The notes: generated from the letters alone by a model not told the origin. Shown: positions 1 to 5,847, counted from the stretch's first letter. The stretch is DNA of 7,457 nucleotides from Methyloprofundus sp. (GCA_030636485.1 DAOVWV010000074.1:1-7457), one strand, 5' to 3'. Program-made: numbers and translations.

Positions 1-102
1 GGAGCGAACCACGATCTGAACCGTTTGTTGGACAAGCCCGACGTACCCCCTCTGAATCTGATTAAATTAACCTATGAAAATAGCTTTTTGTTGATCAGCT
101 GA
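1..102 (+). other. possible 3' end of an unidentified coding region, or non-coding flank
   Basis: The first frame is open from the window edge to a TGA at 100-102 and would encode about 33 residues, beginning GANHDLNRLLDKPDVPPLN. I do not recognise the family. The stretch is too short to show coding character, and another frame on each strand is also open over much of it. It could be the tail of a gene that starts left of the window, or plain intergenic DNA. Confidence 0.15.
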
Positions 103-124
103 GTGGTGAAGTTCAGCCTCATTG

Positions 125-146
125 TTTTGTCAATCGATTGACCAAA
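125..146. repeat. 22-base imperfect palindrome
   Basis: The core GTCAATCGATTGAC (129-142) is a perfect 14-base palindrome. With one mismatched pair it extends to TTT at 125-127 and AAA at 144-146. It lies directly to the left of the larger hairpin at 149-200. It may be a protein binding site or part of the same repeat element; no function can be assigned. Confidence 0.4.
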
Positions 147-148
147 GG

Positions 149-200
149 GGTCAGAGTCATTGATTTCATGGCAAAAGCTCATAAATCATTAACTCTGACC
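149..200. repeat. large hairpin-forming repeat element
   Basis: GGTCAGAGTCATTGATTT (149-166) pairs with AAATCATTAACTCTGACC (183-200) at 16 of 18 positions. The inner part, ATGGC-AAAA-GCTCAT, nearly continues the pairing, so the whole 52 bases can fold into one hairpin. There is no T-run, so it is not an ordinary terminator. It looks like a dispersed REP/MITE-type palindrome. One arm recurs almost exactly at 2255-2274. Confidence 0.6.
181..200 (+). repeat. left copy of 20-base direct repeat flanking the toxin-antitoxin block
   Basis: ATAAATCATTAACTCTGACC recurs at 2255-2274 with one change (C for T at the 12th base). The two copies have the same orientation and bracket both toxin-antitoxin modules. 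This copy is also the right arm of the hairpin at 149-200. Confidence 0.6.
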
Positions 201-260
201 ATTTTGAATAAATTCCATTGTTATGCTTTGAAAAACATCCCAAAGTTAGTTGCTATTCAT

Positions 261-298
261 CTTTAATTTATATAGGATGTATCCTATATAAATTAAAG
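261..298. promoter_or_regulatory. 38-base perfect inverted repeat, probable HigA operator
   Basis: CTTTAATTTATATAGGAT (261-278) is followed by GT and then by its exact reverse complement (281-298), giving 18-base arms with no mismatch. It ends 11 bases before the higB start. Its right edge contributes most of the AAAGAG ribosome binding site (295-300). A weak promoter, TTGCTA (250-255) and TAGGAT (273-278) at 17-base spacing, would place the -10 inside the left arm. In HigBA systems the XRE-type antitoxin commonly binds such palindromes and represses its own operon; that role here is inferred from position and symmetry. A hairpin in the mRNA leader that hides the ribosome binding site is an alternative or additional role. 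Confidence 0.65.
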
Positions 299-309
299 AG
301 CCTTGATTC

Positions 310-660
310 ATGTGGGAAGTAATTACGACAGACAAATTTGATGAATGGTTCGATTGTTTAAGCGATACTGATAGAGCAAATGTTATCGCAGGTATGTTGT
401 TACTGGAAGAAAAAAGACCAAATTTATCTAGACCATATGCAGATACCATTGAAGGTTCTGATTTTCCGAATATGAAAGAATTACGCGCTCAAAGTAAAGG
501 TGCCCCATTAAGAGCATTTTTTGCTTTTGATCCAAAAAGAAGGGCTATTTTGCTATGTGCAGGAAATAAAATTGGGGATGAGAAGCGTTTTTACAAACGA
601 ATGATTCCTCTAGCAGACAAAGAATATAAAACTCATTTAGGCAATATGAGGAAAAAGTAA
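310..660 (+). CDS. higB: HigB-type toxin, phage Gp49-like family (RelE-like fold)
   Basis: A 116-residue protein of the Gp49-like/HigB group, whose members are mostly ribosome-dependent mRNA endonucleases that block translation until bound by their antitoxin. The family pattern is seen in PYADTIEGSDFPNMKELR (42-59), with the conserved ELR at 57-59. It continues with PLRAFFAFDP (66-75), a basic R77-R78 beside a hydrophobic strand AILLCAG (79-85), and the closing helix FYKRMIPLAD (94-103). Length is normal for the family. The start at 310 follows AAAGAG at 295-300 by nine bases. The gene lies before its antitoxin, the toxin-first order typical of higBA, and its TAA shares one base with the antitoxin ATG. 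The operator-like palindrome directly upstream suggests autoregulation. Catalytic residues in this family vary, so activity is inferred from similarity only. Confidence 0.85.
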   Translation: MWEVITTDKFDEWFDCLSDTDRANVIAGMLLLEEKRPNLSRPYADTIEGSDFPNMKELRAQSKGAPLRAFFAFDPKRRAILLCAGNKIGDEKRFYKRMIPLADKEYKTHLGNMRKK

Positions 661-962
661 TGGCACGAACACTACAAGAAATTATGGCAACTGAAAAACC
701 TGAAGTTGTTGAGAAAGCAAAATATATAGCGTCGGAGATGTTACTCAATATTCATCTTGCAGAACTTAGAGAAAAAGTGGCTTTAACACAAAAAGAACTT
801 GCTGGAACAATGGGTGTTAAACAGCCGACTATTGCAGGTATGGAAAAAATTGGTCAGGATATTAAACTATCCTCACTAAAAAAATATATTGAAGCAACAG
901 GTGGAAAATTAAATATTGATATTGAAATGGCTGATGGTAGTCATTTTGGTTTTTCGGTATAG
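660..962 (+). CDS. higA: HigA-type antitoxin, XRE-family helix-turn-helix protein
   Basis: A 100-residue DNA-binding protein that should neutralise the toxin encoded just upstream and repress the shared operon. The XRE helix-turn-helix covers about residues 33-63: LREKVALTQKELAGTMGVKQ, then PTIAGMEK as recognition helix. The tail GGKLNIDIEMADG (81-93) is typical of this antitoxin family. The ATG at 660-662 overlaps the toxin stop by one base. GAGGA at 648-652 lies inside the toxin gene seven bases ahead of it, so the two genes are translationally coupled. The N-terminal 30 residues are probably the toxin-contacting helix, an inference from related proteins. Nothing appears truncated. The gene ends just where the non-coding structured stretch begins. 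Confidence 0.85.
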   Translation: MARTLQEIMATEKPEVVEKAKYIASEMLLNIHLAELREKVALTQKELAGTMGVKQPTIAGMEKIGQDIKLSSLKKYIEATGGKLNIDIEMADGSHFGFSV

Positions 963-973
963 CAACCAATGAG

Positions 974-994
974 AATCATGGCGCGCGCATGATT
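974..994. repeat. short GC-centred hairpin after higA
   Basis: AATCATG (974-980) and CATGATT (988-994) pair perfectly around GCGCGCG. No T-run follows, so termination is uncertain. It lies 11 bases past the higA stop and may instead mark the edge of the structured element that follows. Confidence 0.35.
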
Positions 995-1500
995 AGGCTA
1001 AAGACATTCACCTGTATATCCACCGTTTCCGGTTTCGTGGCTATTTGAGCATCAACCCTACATCACGTTTCCGTGAAGCCCTCCTCTCATCCCGGACGGT
1101 CGGATTTCCCGAGTCCGGTTGGCGACCTGTCATCATTTGTTTTATCATTGTAGTACCTTCCCAGTACTAATGGAGACTTAAGTGCACGCACACATACACC
1201 CCTCATTACTCTACAACTAGCCCGAGGCTCCGTTTTCCAAGAATAATTGGATTCTGAGCTCCAATCTTTGGTGTCGTCCTCAAGGCAACCACAGTGCCGA
1301 GAGCCCCTTTGCCTCTTCAGGGTGTTACCCTTCTAAGAGTTACATTAACCGTAACTTAGACCGACGCTACATCGGTCATCATCGCTCATACTGGCTCATG
1401 CGCCAGACCTAAATCCTCTTATGGCCTCGGATTTTACCCTTGTGCCATCAGTCTTTGCAGGTTGCTGTGATTGATTAATCAGAACTCTGTTTTGTCGTGT
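995..1500 (-). other. structured non-coding stretch, possible group II intron relic
   Basis: No recognisable protein-coding gene lies in 963-1605. Most of it is instead a row of short perfect stems: 1092-1118 (six plus four pairs), 1151-1169, 1246-1265, 1319-1331, 1338-1356, 1359-1377 and 1391-1406. Base composition is clearly richer in G+C than the toxin-antitoxin genes on either side. Read on the minus strand, a 35-codon frame (about 1037-1144) contains DSGNPTVRDERRASRK. From memory this resembles the leader just ahead of group II intron reverse transcriptases. No reverse transcriptase domain, no GUGYG 5' end and no domain V hairpin were found, so any intron would be truncated and inactive. 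Alternatives are another structured RNA or an unrelated repeat. Boundaries are approximate. Confidence 0.3.
1472..1481. repeat. 10-base perfect palindrome TGATTAATCA
   Basis: A perfect palindrome at the right edge of the structured stretch, about 125 bases before the antitoxin gene. It may be a regulator binding site or chance in AT-rich DNA. Confidence 0.2.
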
Positions 1501-1544
1501 CATGTGAACTTTGACAGTTTGATGTGCCAACAAAATGATAATTC

Positions 1545-1572
1545 TTGACATACAATAAAAAAAATCTACCAT
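1545..1572 (+). promoter_or_regulatory. candidate sigma-70 promoter for the vapBC-type operon
   Basis: TTGACA (1545-1550) matches the -35 consensus exactly and is followed after 16 bases by TACCAT (1567-1572), four of six to the -10 consensus. The -10 lies within a small inverted repeat, TACC-ATA-GGTA (1567-1577), where AbrB-type antitoxin binding could block transcription. A closer TATAAT at 1587-1592 has no matching -35 and would leave almost no leader. Confidence 0.4.
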
Positions 1573-1605
1573 AGGTAAGGAATAAATATAATGTAAGGAA
1601 AATCT

Positions 1606-1854
1606 ATGCCTCTTGCCACATTAACAACCAAAGGTCAGGTAACCATTCCAAAAGAAGTTAGGGAATCATTGCACTTACATTCGGGTGATAAAATCGAATT
1701 TTTTGTCAAAGAGAATGGTGAGGCTGTAATTCGTCCTATTTGTAGAAAAGTTGATGATGTATATTGTAAGCTGAAAAATATCAAAAAAAAGACTATTTCT
1801 GTTGAAGAAATGGATCAAGCAATAAAAACTAGGCTTAAAAATAAATTTTTATGA
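1606..1854 (+). CDS. vapB: AbrB/MazE-type (SpoVT-AbrB) antitoxin
   Basis: An 82-residue swapped-hairpin DNA-binding protein that pairs with the PIN toxin next to it. Residues 7-32 carry the family signature TTKGQVTIPKEVRESLHL, followed by SGDKIEF. The remaining C-terminal part, lysine-rich and then KTISVEEMDQAIK (62-74), should be the flexible segment that wraps the toxin. AAGGA (1595-1599) lies six bases before the ATG and supports this start. The stop overlaps the toxin start by four bases (ATGA, 1851-1854), so the genes are coupled. Antitoxins of this type normally repress their own operon as a complex with the toxin. Among AbrB-type antitoxins the vapB name is a convention based on the PIN partner. 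Confidence 0.85.
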   Translation: MPLATLTTKGQVTIPKEVRESLHLHSGDKIEFFVKENGEAVIRPICRKVDDVYCKLKNIKKKTISVEEMDQAIKTRLKNKFL

Positions 1855-2246
1855 TTGGAGTTGATACCAACATTCTTGTTCGCTTCTTAGTTGGAGATGA
1901 TATTAAACAAGCCAACAAGGTTTATGGGCTATTTAAAAAGGCCGAAGATGAAAAGAATGAGTTGTTTGTACCTTCATTGGTTATTCTGGAGTTAATATGG
2001 GTGTTAGAATCGGCATATGAATTTGATCGTTTTGACATTTTAGATTCAATCAATCAATTAACGTTAATGCCTATATTTCGATTTGAAAACTTAACCGTTA
2101 TCCAGAAATTTATATTTGCAGCAGAGCAGTCAACATTTGACCTTTCAGATTTATTAATTGCTCACTCGGCTAATGAAAATGACTGCGAGGTCGTTCTCAC
2201 TTTTGATAAAAAAGCGTCAAAATACAAACTTTTTGAGTTAATCTGA
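1851..2246 (+). CDS. vapC: PIN-domain ribonuclease toxin, VapC-type
   Basis: A 131-residue PIN-domain protein, presumably a magnesium-dependent RNase toxin controlled by the antitoxin just upstream. The acidic residues that bind the metal are all in place: D5 in GVDTNILVR, E47 in VILELIWVLE, D100 in FDLSDLLIA, and D119 in LTFDKKA. Length and motif spacing are normal, so the protein looks intact. VapC toxins commonly cut initiator tRNA or rRNA loops; the target here cannot be read from sequence. The start overlaps the antitoxin stop in ATGA, and no strong separate ribosome binding site is visible, which fits coupled translation. Nine bases past the stop lies the right copy of the 20-base direct repeat. 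Confidence 0.88.
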   Translation: MIGVDTNILVRFLVGDDIKQANKVYGLFKKAEDEKNELFVPSLVILELIWVLESAYEFDRFDILDSINQLTLMPIFRFENLTVIQKFIFAAEQSTFDLSDLLIAHSANENDCEVVLTFDKKASKYKLFELI

Positions 2247-2254
2247 AAAATGGT

Positions 2255-2274
2255 ATAAATCATTAACCCTGACC
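2255..2274 (+). repeat. right copy of 20-base direct repeat flanking the toxin-antitoxin block
   Basis: ATAAATCATTAACCCTGACC matches 181-200 at 19 of 20 bases in the same orientation. Unlike the left copy it has no inverted partner nearby, so it looks like half an element. Confidence 0.55.
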
Positions 2275-2294
2275 CTATTGATTGCTATTGATTG
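2275..2294 (+). repeat. tandem duplication of CTATTGATTG
   Basis: Two perfect adjacent copies of a 10-base unit directly abut the right flanking repeat. This may be a small replication slippage or a trace of a rearrangement at the edge of the accessory block. Confidence 0.5.
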
Positions 2295-2357
2295 AAAGAC
2301 TTCGGGAATGACGGGGTTAATTAAATTCAAAGTGTAAACCGAGTAATGAAGGGTGCC

Positions 2358-2390
2358 ACGGATACCATCCCTCAAAGGGATGTTATCCGT
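2358..2390. repeat. strong hairpin downstream of ctaA-ftsY
   Basis: ACGGATACCATCCCT (2358-2372), loop CAA, then AGGGATGTTATCCGT (2376-2390): 14 of 15 pairs match. It lies about 43 bases past the stop of the fusion gene. Neither strand has a T-run after the stem, so it is not a typical intrinsic terminator. It may be a REP-like element that protects the 3' end of the transcript or that serves a Rho-dependent end. Confidence 0.55.
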
Positions 2391-2432
2391 TATGAAAATG
2401 AAATTTATTGACCTAAGAAACCATATACCTGC

Positions 2433-4391
2433 TTACTCTTCTTCAAATAAAGCATCAATAAACTGCTCTGCATTAAAATCCTGCAAATCATTAATACCTT
2501 CACCGACTCCTAGAAAACGAATAGGTACGCCGATTTTTTTAGCTAAAGCGAAAATCATTCCCCCCTTAGCGGTACCATCTAGCTTGGTCAATGCAATACC
2601 GGTCAAATCTACCGACTTGTTGAAATGCTCCGCCTGGGAAAGCGCATTTTGTCCGGTACCTGCATCCAGCACTAACAGTACTTCATGCGGTGCCGTGTCA
2701 TCCAGTTTTCCCATAATCCGCTTGATTTTACTTAACTCTTCCATCAAATGCGATTTAGTATGCAAACGCCCTGCCGTATCCGCAATTAATACATCAATGC
2801 CTTTGGCTTGCGCAGACTGTACGGCATCATAAATAACCGATGCAGAATCGGCTCCGCTGTGCTGAGCAACGACATGTATTTTATTGCGTTCACCCCAGAC
2901 CTGCAACTGCTCGACAGCCGCCGCCCTGAATGTATCTCCCGCTGCAAGCATAACACTATGCCCTTGCTGCTGAATTCTTTGCGCCATTTTTCCAATGGTG
3001 GTTGTCTTACCAACCCCGTTGATACCCACGACTAGAATCACATACGGCCCTTGTTTATCAGGTATTACCAAGGGCTGGCTCACGGGCTCCAGCAATTCCA
3101 ATAATTGCTGTTTTAATAATGTGGATAGCGCATTGACATCATTTAGCTGGTGTTTTTCAACACTTTCTTCAAGTTTAGCAATAATGTCACGGGTGACATC
3201 CAGTCCCACATCGGCCATTAATAAACTGGTTTCAATTTCCTCCAGCAAATCCTGGTCAATTGCTCTATTACCTAGGGAAACAACCGATAATGCCGACCCA
3301 AGTCCTGTACGCGTTTTACTCAGTTGCGTTTTTAAGCGCAGATATAAAGACTCAGACTCGACCAGCTCAAGTTGAGGAAACTCCTTGGCAACCTCAGTTG
3401 TTATAGGTTGCAGAATGGCCTCATCAACCACCAGCTGCTCAACTTGCTGACCTTTTACTTCTCCGGCTTGCTCATCTAAAGCCTGATATCTCGTATACAG
3501 TCTGATGGCAAGTAACGGCAACATCAATACCACAGCGGTAAGACTATGAATCGCAACAACCCAGGCAGGCATCAGCAATTTAACCAGTGCAATACCTGCA
3601 CCAATCTGTAGCAATAACAGTACACTGACTGCTGCCCCGGCCCAACGCACTTGCTTTACTCGACTCGCCGTTGCCGCCAACATCAGCCATGTCAGAATAA
3701 CAAAGACGACGACAGATGAAATCCGGTGCATCCAGTGCACTGCAACTTTCGCACTATAGGATAAAGGCGACAATAAATCAAAAGCATATTGATAATCGGC
3801 AGCTGGCCACCAAGATTCTATACAACGCGGAAAACCCCCACAAGCCATACCGGCATTATTTGCGGCGAGCCATGCACCTAAAACCAGCTGCACCCCTAAT
3901 AGCAGTATCGCAAGTAAAACAGGTACATATGGCCCGCGTTCACTACGTTTAACCCAGGTCGTTTTACTGCGTAAATAAATATGAAATGCAATAAATAAAA
4001 CCAGCGCCGTTAATAAATAATGTACAAAATGACTCAGTGCCTGCGTAGCCAATAACTGGGGGTGCACCCCCAGTTGGATTTGCAAGCCAATAATACTCGC
4101 TAAAACAACAGTCCAGATAGCTGAAGCGACACGAGAAGAACTAGACCAGAAACTGCTCAGTAGCATCAGTGCGACAAACAGGATAATAGCAAGCACACTA
4201 AAAGAATGTGTCAGCCAGGCAATATCATAAAGGCTAATACTCGCTTGACCAAATACCTGGCTTATCTGCGCAGTACAACTGGCATAATCAGTACAGGGCT
4301 GACTTTTGACAGGTGAAAAACGCTGAAATGCCCCTGAAAGCGTTGTCAGTAAAGTAAAAAAACAAACTAAAAAAGCGGAAAATCTAAACAT
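2433..4391 (-). CDS. fusion of heme A synthase (CtaA/Cox15) with SRP receptor FtsY
   Basis: One uninterrupted 652-residue frame. Residues 1-300 are a CtaA-type heme A synthase, which oxidises heme O to heme A for cytochrome oxidase. It has about eight membrane helices, two outward Cys pairs with C-x5-C spacing (C33/C39, C184/C190), and candidate heme ligands H62, H121 or H124, H219 and/or H222 in VHWMHR, and H282. Residues 301-348 form a mainly acidic linker. Residues 349-652 are a full FtsY NG domain: amphipathic LRLKTQLSKTRTGLG (351-365), P-loop GINGVGKTT (456-464), DTFRAAA (486-492), DTAGR (538-542), TKLDG (602-606) and FLGVGEG (627-632). FtsY receives ribosome-SRP complexes at the membrane. 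CtaA's C-terminus faces the cytoplasm, so the topology works. The start follows the Sco-like gene by six bases. The usual ExxHR motif of the first CtaA half reads W59-L-T-H62-S. An assembly error merging two genes is possible but would need a lost stop. Confidence 0.9.
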   Translation of the reverse strand: MFRFSAFLVCFFTLLTTLSGAFQRFSPVKSQPCTDYASCTAQISQVFGQASISLYDIAWLTHSFSVLAIILFVALMLLSSFWSSSSRVASAIWTVVLASIIGLQIQLGVHPQLLATQALSHFVHYLLTALVLFIAFHIYLRSKTTWVKRSERGPYVPVLLAILLLGVQLVLGAWLAANNAGMACGGFPRCIESWWPAADYQYAFDLLSPLSYSAKVAVHWMHRISSVVVFVILTWLMLAATASRVKQVRWAGAAVSVLLLLQIGAGIALVKLLMPAWVVAIHSLTAVVLMLPLLAIRLYTRYQALDEQAGEVKGQQVEQLVVDEAILQPITTEVAKEFPQLELVESESLYLRLKTQLSKTRTGLGSALSVVSLGNRAIDQDLLEEIETSLLMADVGLDVTRDIIAKLEESVEKHQLNDVNALSTLLKQQLLELLEPVSQPLVIPDKQGPYVILVVGINGVGKTTTIGKMAQRIQQQGHSVMLAAGDTFRAAAVEQLQVWGERNKIHVVAQHSGADSASVIYDAVQSAQAKGIDVLIADTAGRLHTKSHLMEELSKIKRIMGKLDDTAPHEVLLVLDAGTGQNALSQAEHFNKSVDLTGIALTKLDGTAKGGMIFALAKKIGVPIRFLGVGEGINDLQDFNAEQFIDALFEEE

Positions 4392-4397
4392 GTCTGC

Positions 4398-5111
4398 TTA
4401 CCCAATTTGAGAGATTCTAAGTAATTTTTTTAAGTCACGCTTGACGGCATAAGGGTCAAACCCTGATTTATATTGCATCATCAAGTTACCCAAAGGATCC
4501 ATTAAAATTAATTGCCCTTCTGCCATATCAGTACCTAATAATTGCTTAATTTTTGCGGCTAAAGCAAGCTCTGGTTTAACTTTAATTAAACGATAATCCT
4601 TTTCCCACCAAATAACTTTCGTCTCTGTTGTAGCCGTTCCTAAGATTTCAACTTGTACTCTTGGCTCTTGTAATTTTCGGTATTCAGCAGGGTCCAAGTT
4701 TAATAACTGATCACCTTGCGCTTTCCAGGCTTGATAATCGACTTGCTGCTCGCCGTGCATAATAACGACCGCACGTCTTACCCGAGTAAGCTCTTTATTA
4801 ATCATTAAGCGTATTTGCTTGCTAGCATGAACCGCTTTCGCACAGACTTGATCGCATTGCTTAGTCGGAATCACATTTAATAAAACCCAGTGACCTTTTA
4901 ATTCATCCAAATTTTTAATGGAAAAAGCATCAATCCCCTTTAGTTCATCTCGCTCTGTGGTAATCAGCGGAATAATAAGATCGCCTTTATTGGTAGATCC
5001 TGGGCGAAAATCTTTATCGGTGGTTAAATACCAAGCAAATGAGAAGGGAATCAGCGTCATCAAGGCTAAAATAATAATCGTACGTTGGTTTTTCTTTTTT
5101 TGATCAGTCAT
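4398..5111 (-). CDS. Sco-like thioredoxin-fold membrane protein of the cox cluster
   Basis: A 237-residue protein with one N-terminal membrane anchor (about 11-29, TIIILALMTLIPFSFAWYL after a lysine-rich start), leaving the rest outside the cytoplasm. The soluble part resembles Sco1/thioredoxin-fold copper chaperones: strand GHWVLLNV (73-80), then C86-D-Q-V-C90, the CxxxC spacing of Sco, and a late LILMDPLGNLMMQY (201-214) like the Sco YLIDPDG strand. The conserved Sco histidine just before that strand is missing; the region reads T194-D-M-A-E-G. It therefore probably acts in disulfide or copper handling during CuA or CuB assembly, but may not bind copper as Sco does. Its ATG overlaps the SURF1 stop by eight bases, and the ctaA-ftsY start follows after six. 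The three genes thus form one coupled unit. Confidence 0.75.
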   Translation of the reverse strand: MTDQKKKNQRTIIILALMTLIPFSFAWYLTTDKDFRPGSTNKGDLIIPLITTERDELKGIDAFSIKNLDELKGHWVLLNVIPTKQCDQVCAKAVHASKQIRLMINKELTRVRRAVVIMHGEQQVDYQAWKAQGDQLLNLDPAEYRKLQEPRVQVEILGTATTETKVIWWEKDYRLIKVKPELALAAKIKQLLGTDMAEGQLILMDPLGNLMMQYKSGFDPYAVKRDLKKLLRISQIG

Positions 5112-5847
5112 TTTTATATGCTTTATAACTTAGCCAAAAGGCTAAAAAAGTTAAGGTCACAGCCAATGCAAACCATTGAAATGCATAGGCAACATGTTTT
5201 TCAGACGGCATACGTGTATTGATTTTCCATTCCCGCACATAGCCCTCCGGCTGTTCAGTCGATAATTGTACCTGAAAATCCAGAATTGGCTGTTGCAGCT
5301 TTTGCTTAATTTTCAGGGGGTTTATCAGCTGTACTACAGATGGCCAACCATTCCCAGGCTCATCTGCACCTTCCAAAATCAGTCCAACTTGTGGAAAATG
5401 ATTAATAATACCAGCAATAGTTTGCATTCCCTGTACTGGTTTAAAGTCTATATCTGGCAACTGCTTTCTATCTTTATTCATCACGACCCAGCCACGATTA
5501 ACCATAACCACCTGCCCATCAGTAGCTAGGATAAAGGGCGTTAAAACAAAATAGCCCACTTTGCCATTATGAAACTGACTATCCAGTAAAAACTGATGTT
5601 CGGTATCATAATGACCTTCCAATAATACACGCCGGTATCTTAACTCTTGATTACCCGCTAATAATTTGGCTATGGGAAGCGTTTCTCTTTGCATCTTCTC
5701 TTGTTGATTAGCCAAAAAGTCTCGTTTTTCTTCTGCACGACTCAACTGCCAAAAACCCAGGCGTAGCAATAAGGCAAGTAGACAAATAAAAATAAGCAGT
5801 GGCAAAAGGCTTATTTTACAGCGATAGACATTAAAACTCTGTTTCAT
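5104..5847 (-). CDS. SURF1 family cytochrome oxidase assembly protein
   Basis: A 247-residue SURF1 protein, which helps deliver or insert heme a into subunit I of cytochrome oxidase. It has the family's two membrane helices near the ends (about 12-30 and 222-241) around an outward-facing domain. Signatures seen are LGFWQLSRAEEKR (30-42), YRRVLLEGHYD (71-81), GYFVLTPF (98-105), VMVNRGWV (114-121) and EKHVAYAFQWFALA (216-229). Length is normal. It starts the three-gene unit that ends in ctaA-ftsY. No good Shine-Dalgarno sequence is visible before the ATG. The AT-rich 100 bases upstream may carry a promoter, for example TTGCTT (5906-5911) and TATATC (5884-5889) read on the minus strand, but this is weak. 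Having heme a supply (CtaA) and heme a insertion (SURF1) in one unit makes functional sense. Confidence 0.93.
   Translation of the reverse strand: MKQSFNVYRCKISLLPLLIFICLLALLLRLGFWQLSRAEEKRDFLANQQEKMQRETLPIAKLLAGNQELRYRRVLLEGHYDTEHQFLLDSQFHNGKVGYFVLTPFILATDGQVVMVNRGWVVMNKDRKQLPDIDFKPVQGMQTIAGIINHFPQVGLILEGADEPGNGWPSVVQLINPLKIKQKLQQPILDFQVQLSTEQPEGYVREWKINTRMPSEKHVAYAFQWFALAVTLTFLAFWLSYKAYKND

Noticed and set aside
246..449. Minus-strand open frame of 67 codons overlapping higB and its operator
   Set aside because: It is antisense to a recognised toxin gene and spans the palindrome; no family resemblance.
545..748. Minus-strand open frame of 67 codons across the higB-higA junction
   Set aside because: It is antisense to both recognised genes.
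1037..1144. 35-codon minus-strand frame in the structured stretch as a gene
   Set aside because: Too short, without a ribosome binding site or known domain; better treated as part of a possible intron relic.
963..1605. Defence or phage-related system between the toxin-antitoxin pairs
   Set aside because: No protein of useful length is encoded there; the stems alone do not point to a known retron or abortive infection RNA.
2353..2832. A 159-codon open frame on the plus strand, and others at 2808-3035, 2995-3375 and 3716-3952
   Set aside because: They lie antisense to the ctaA-ftsY gene, whose domains are clear, and their translations show no family features.
4918..5103. Plus-strand open frame of 61 codons, and 5266-5529 likewise
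   Set aside because: They lie antisense to the Sco-like and SURF1 genes and have no recognisable features.
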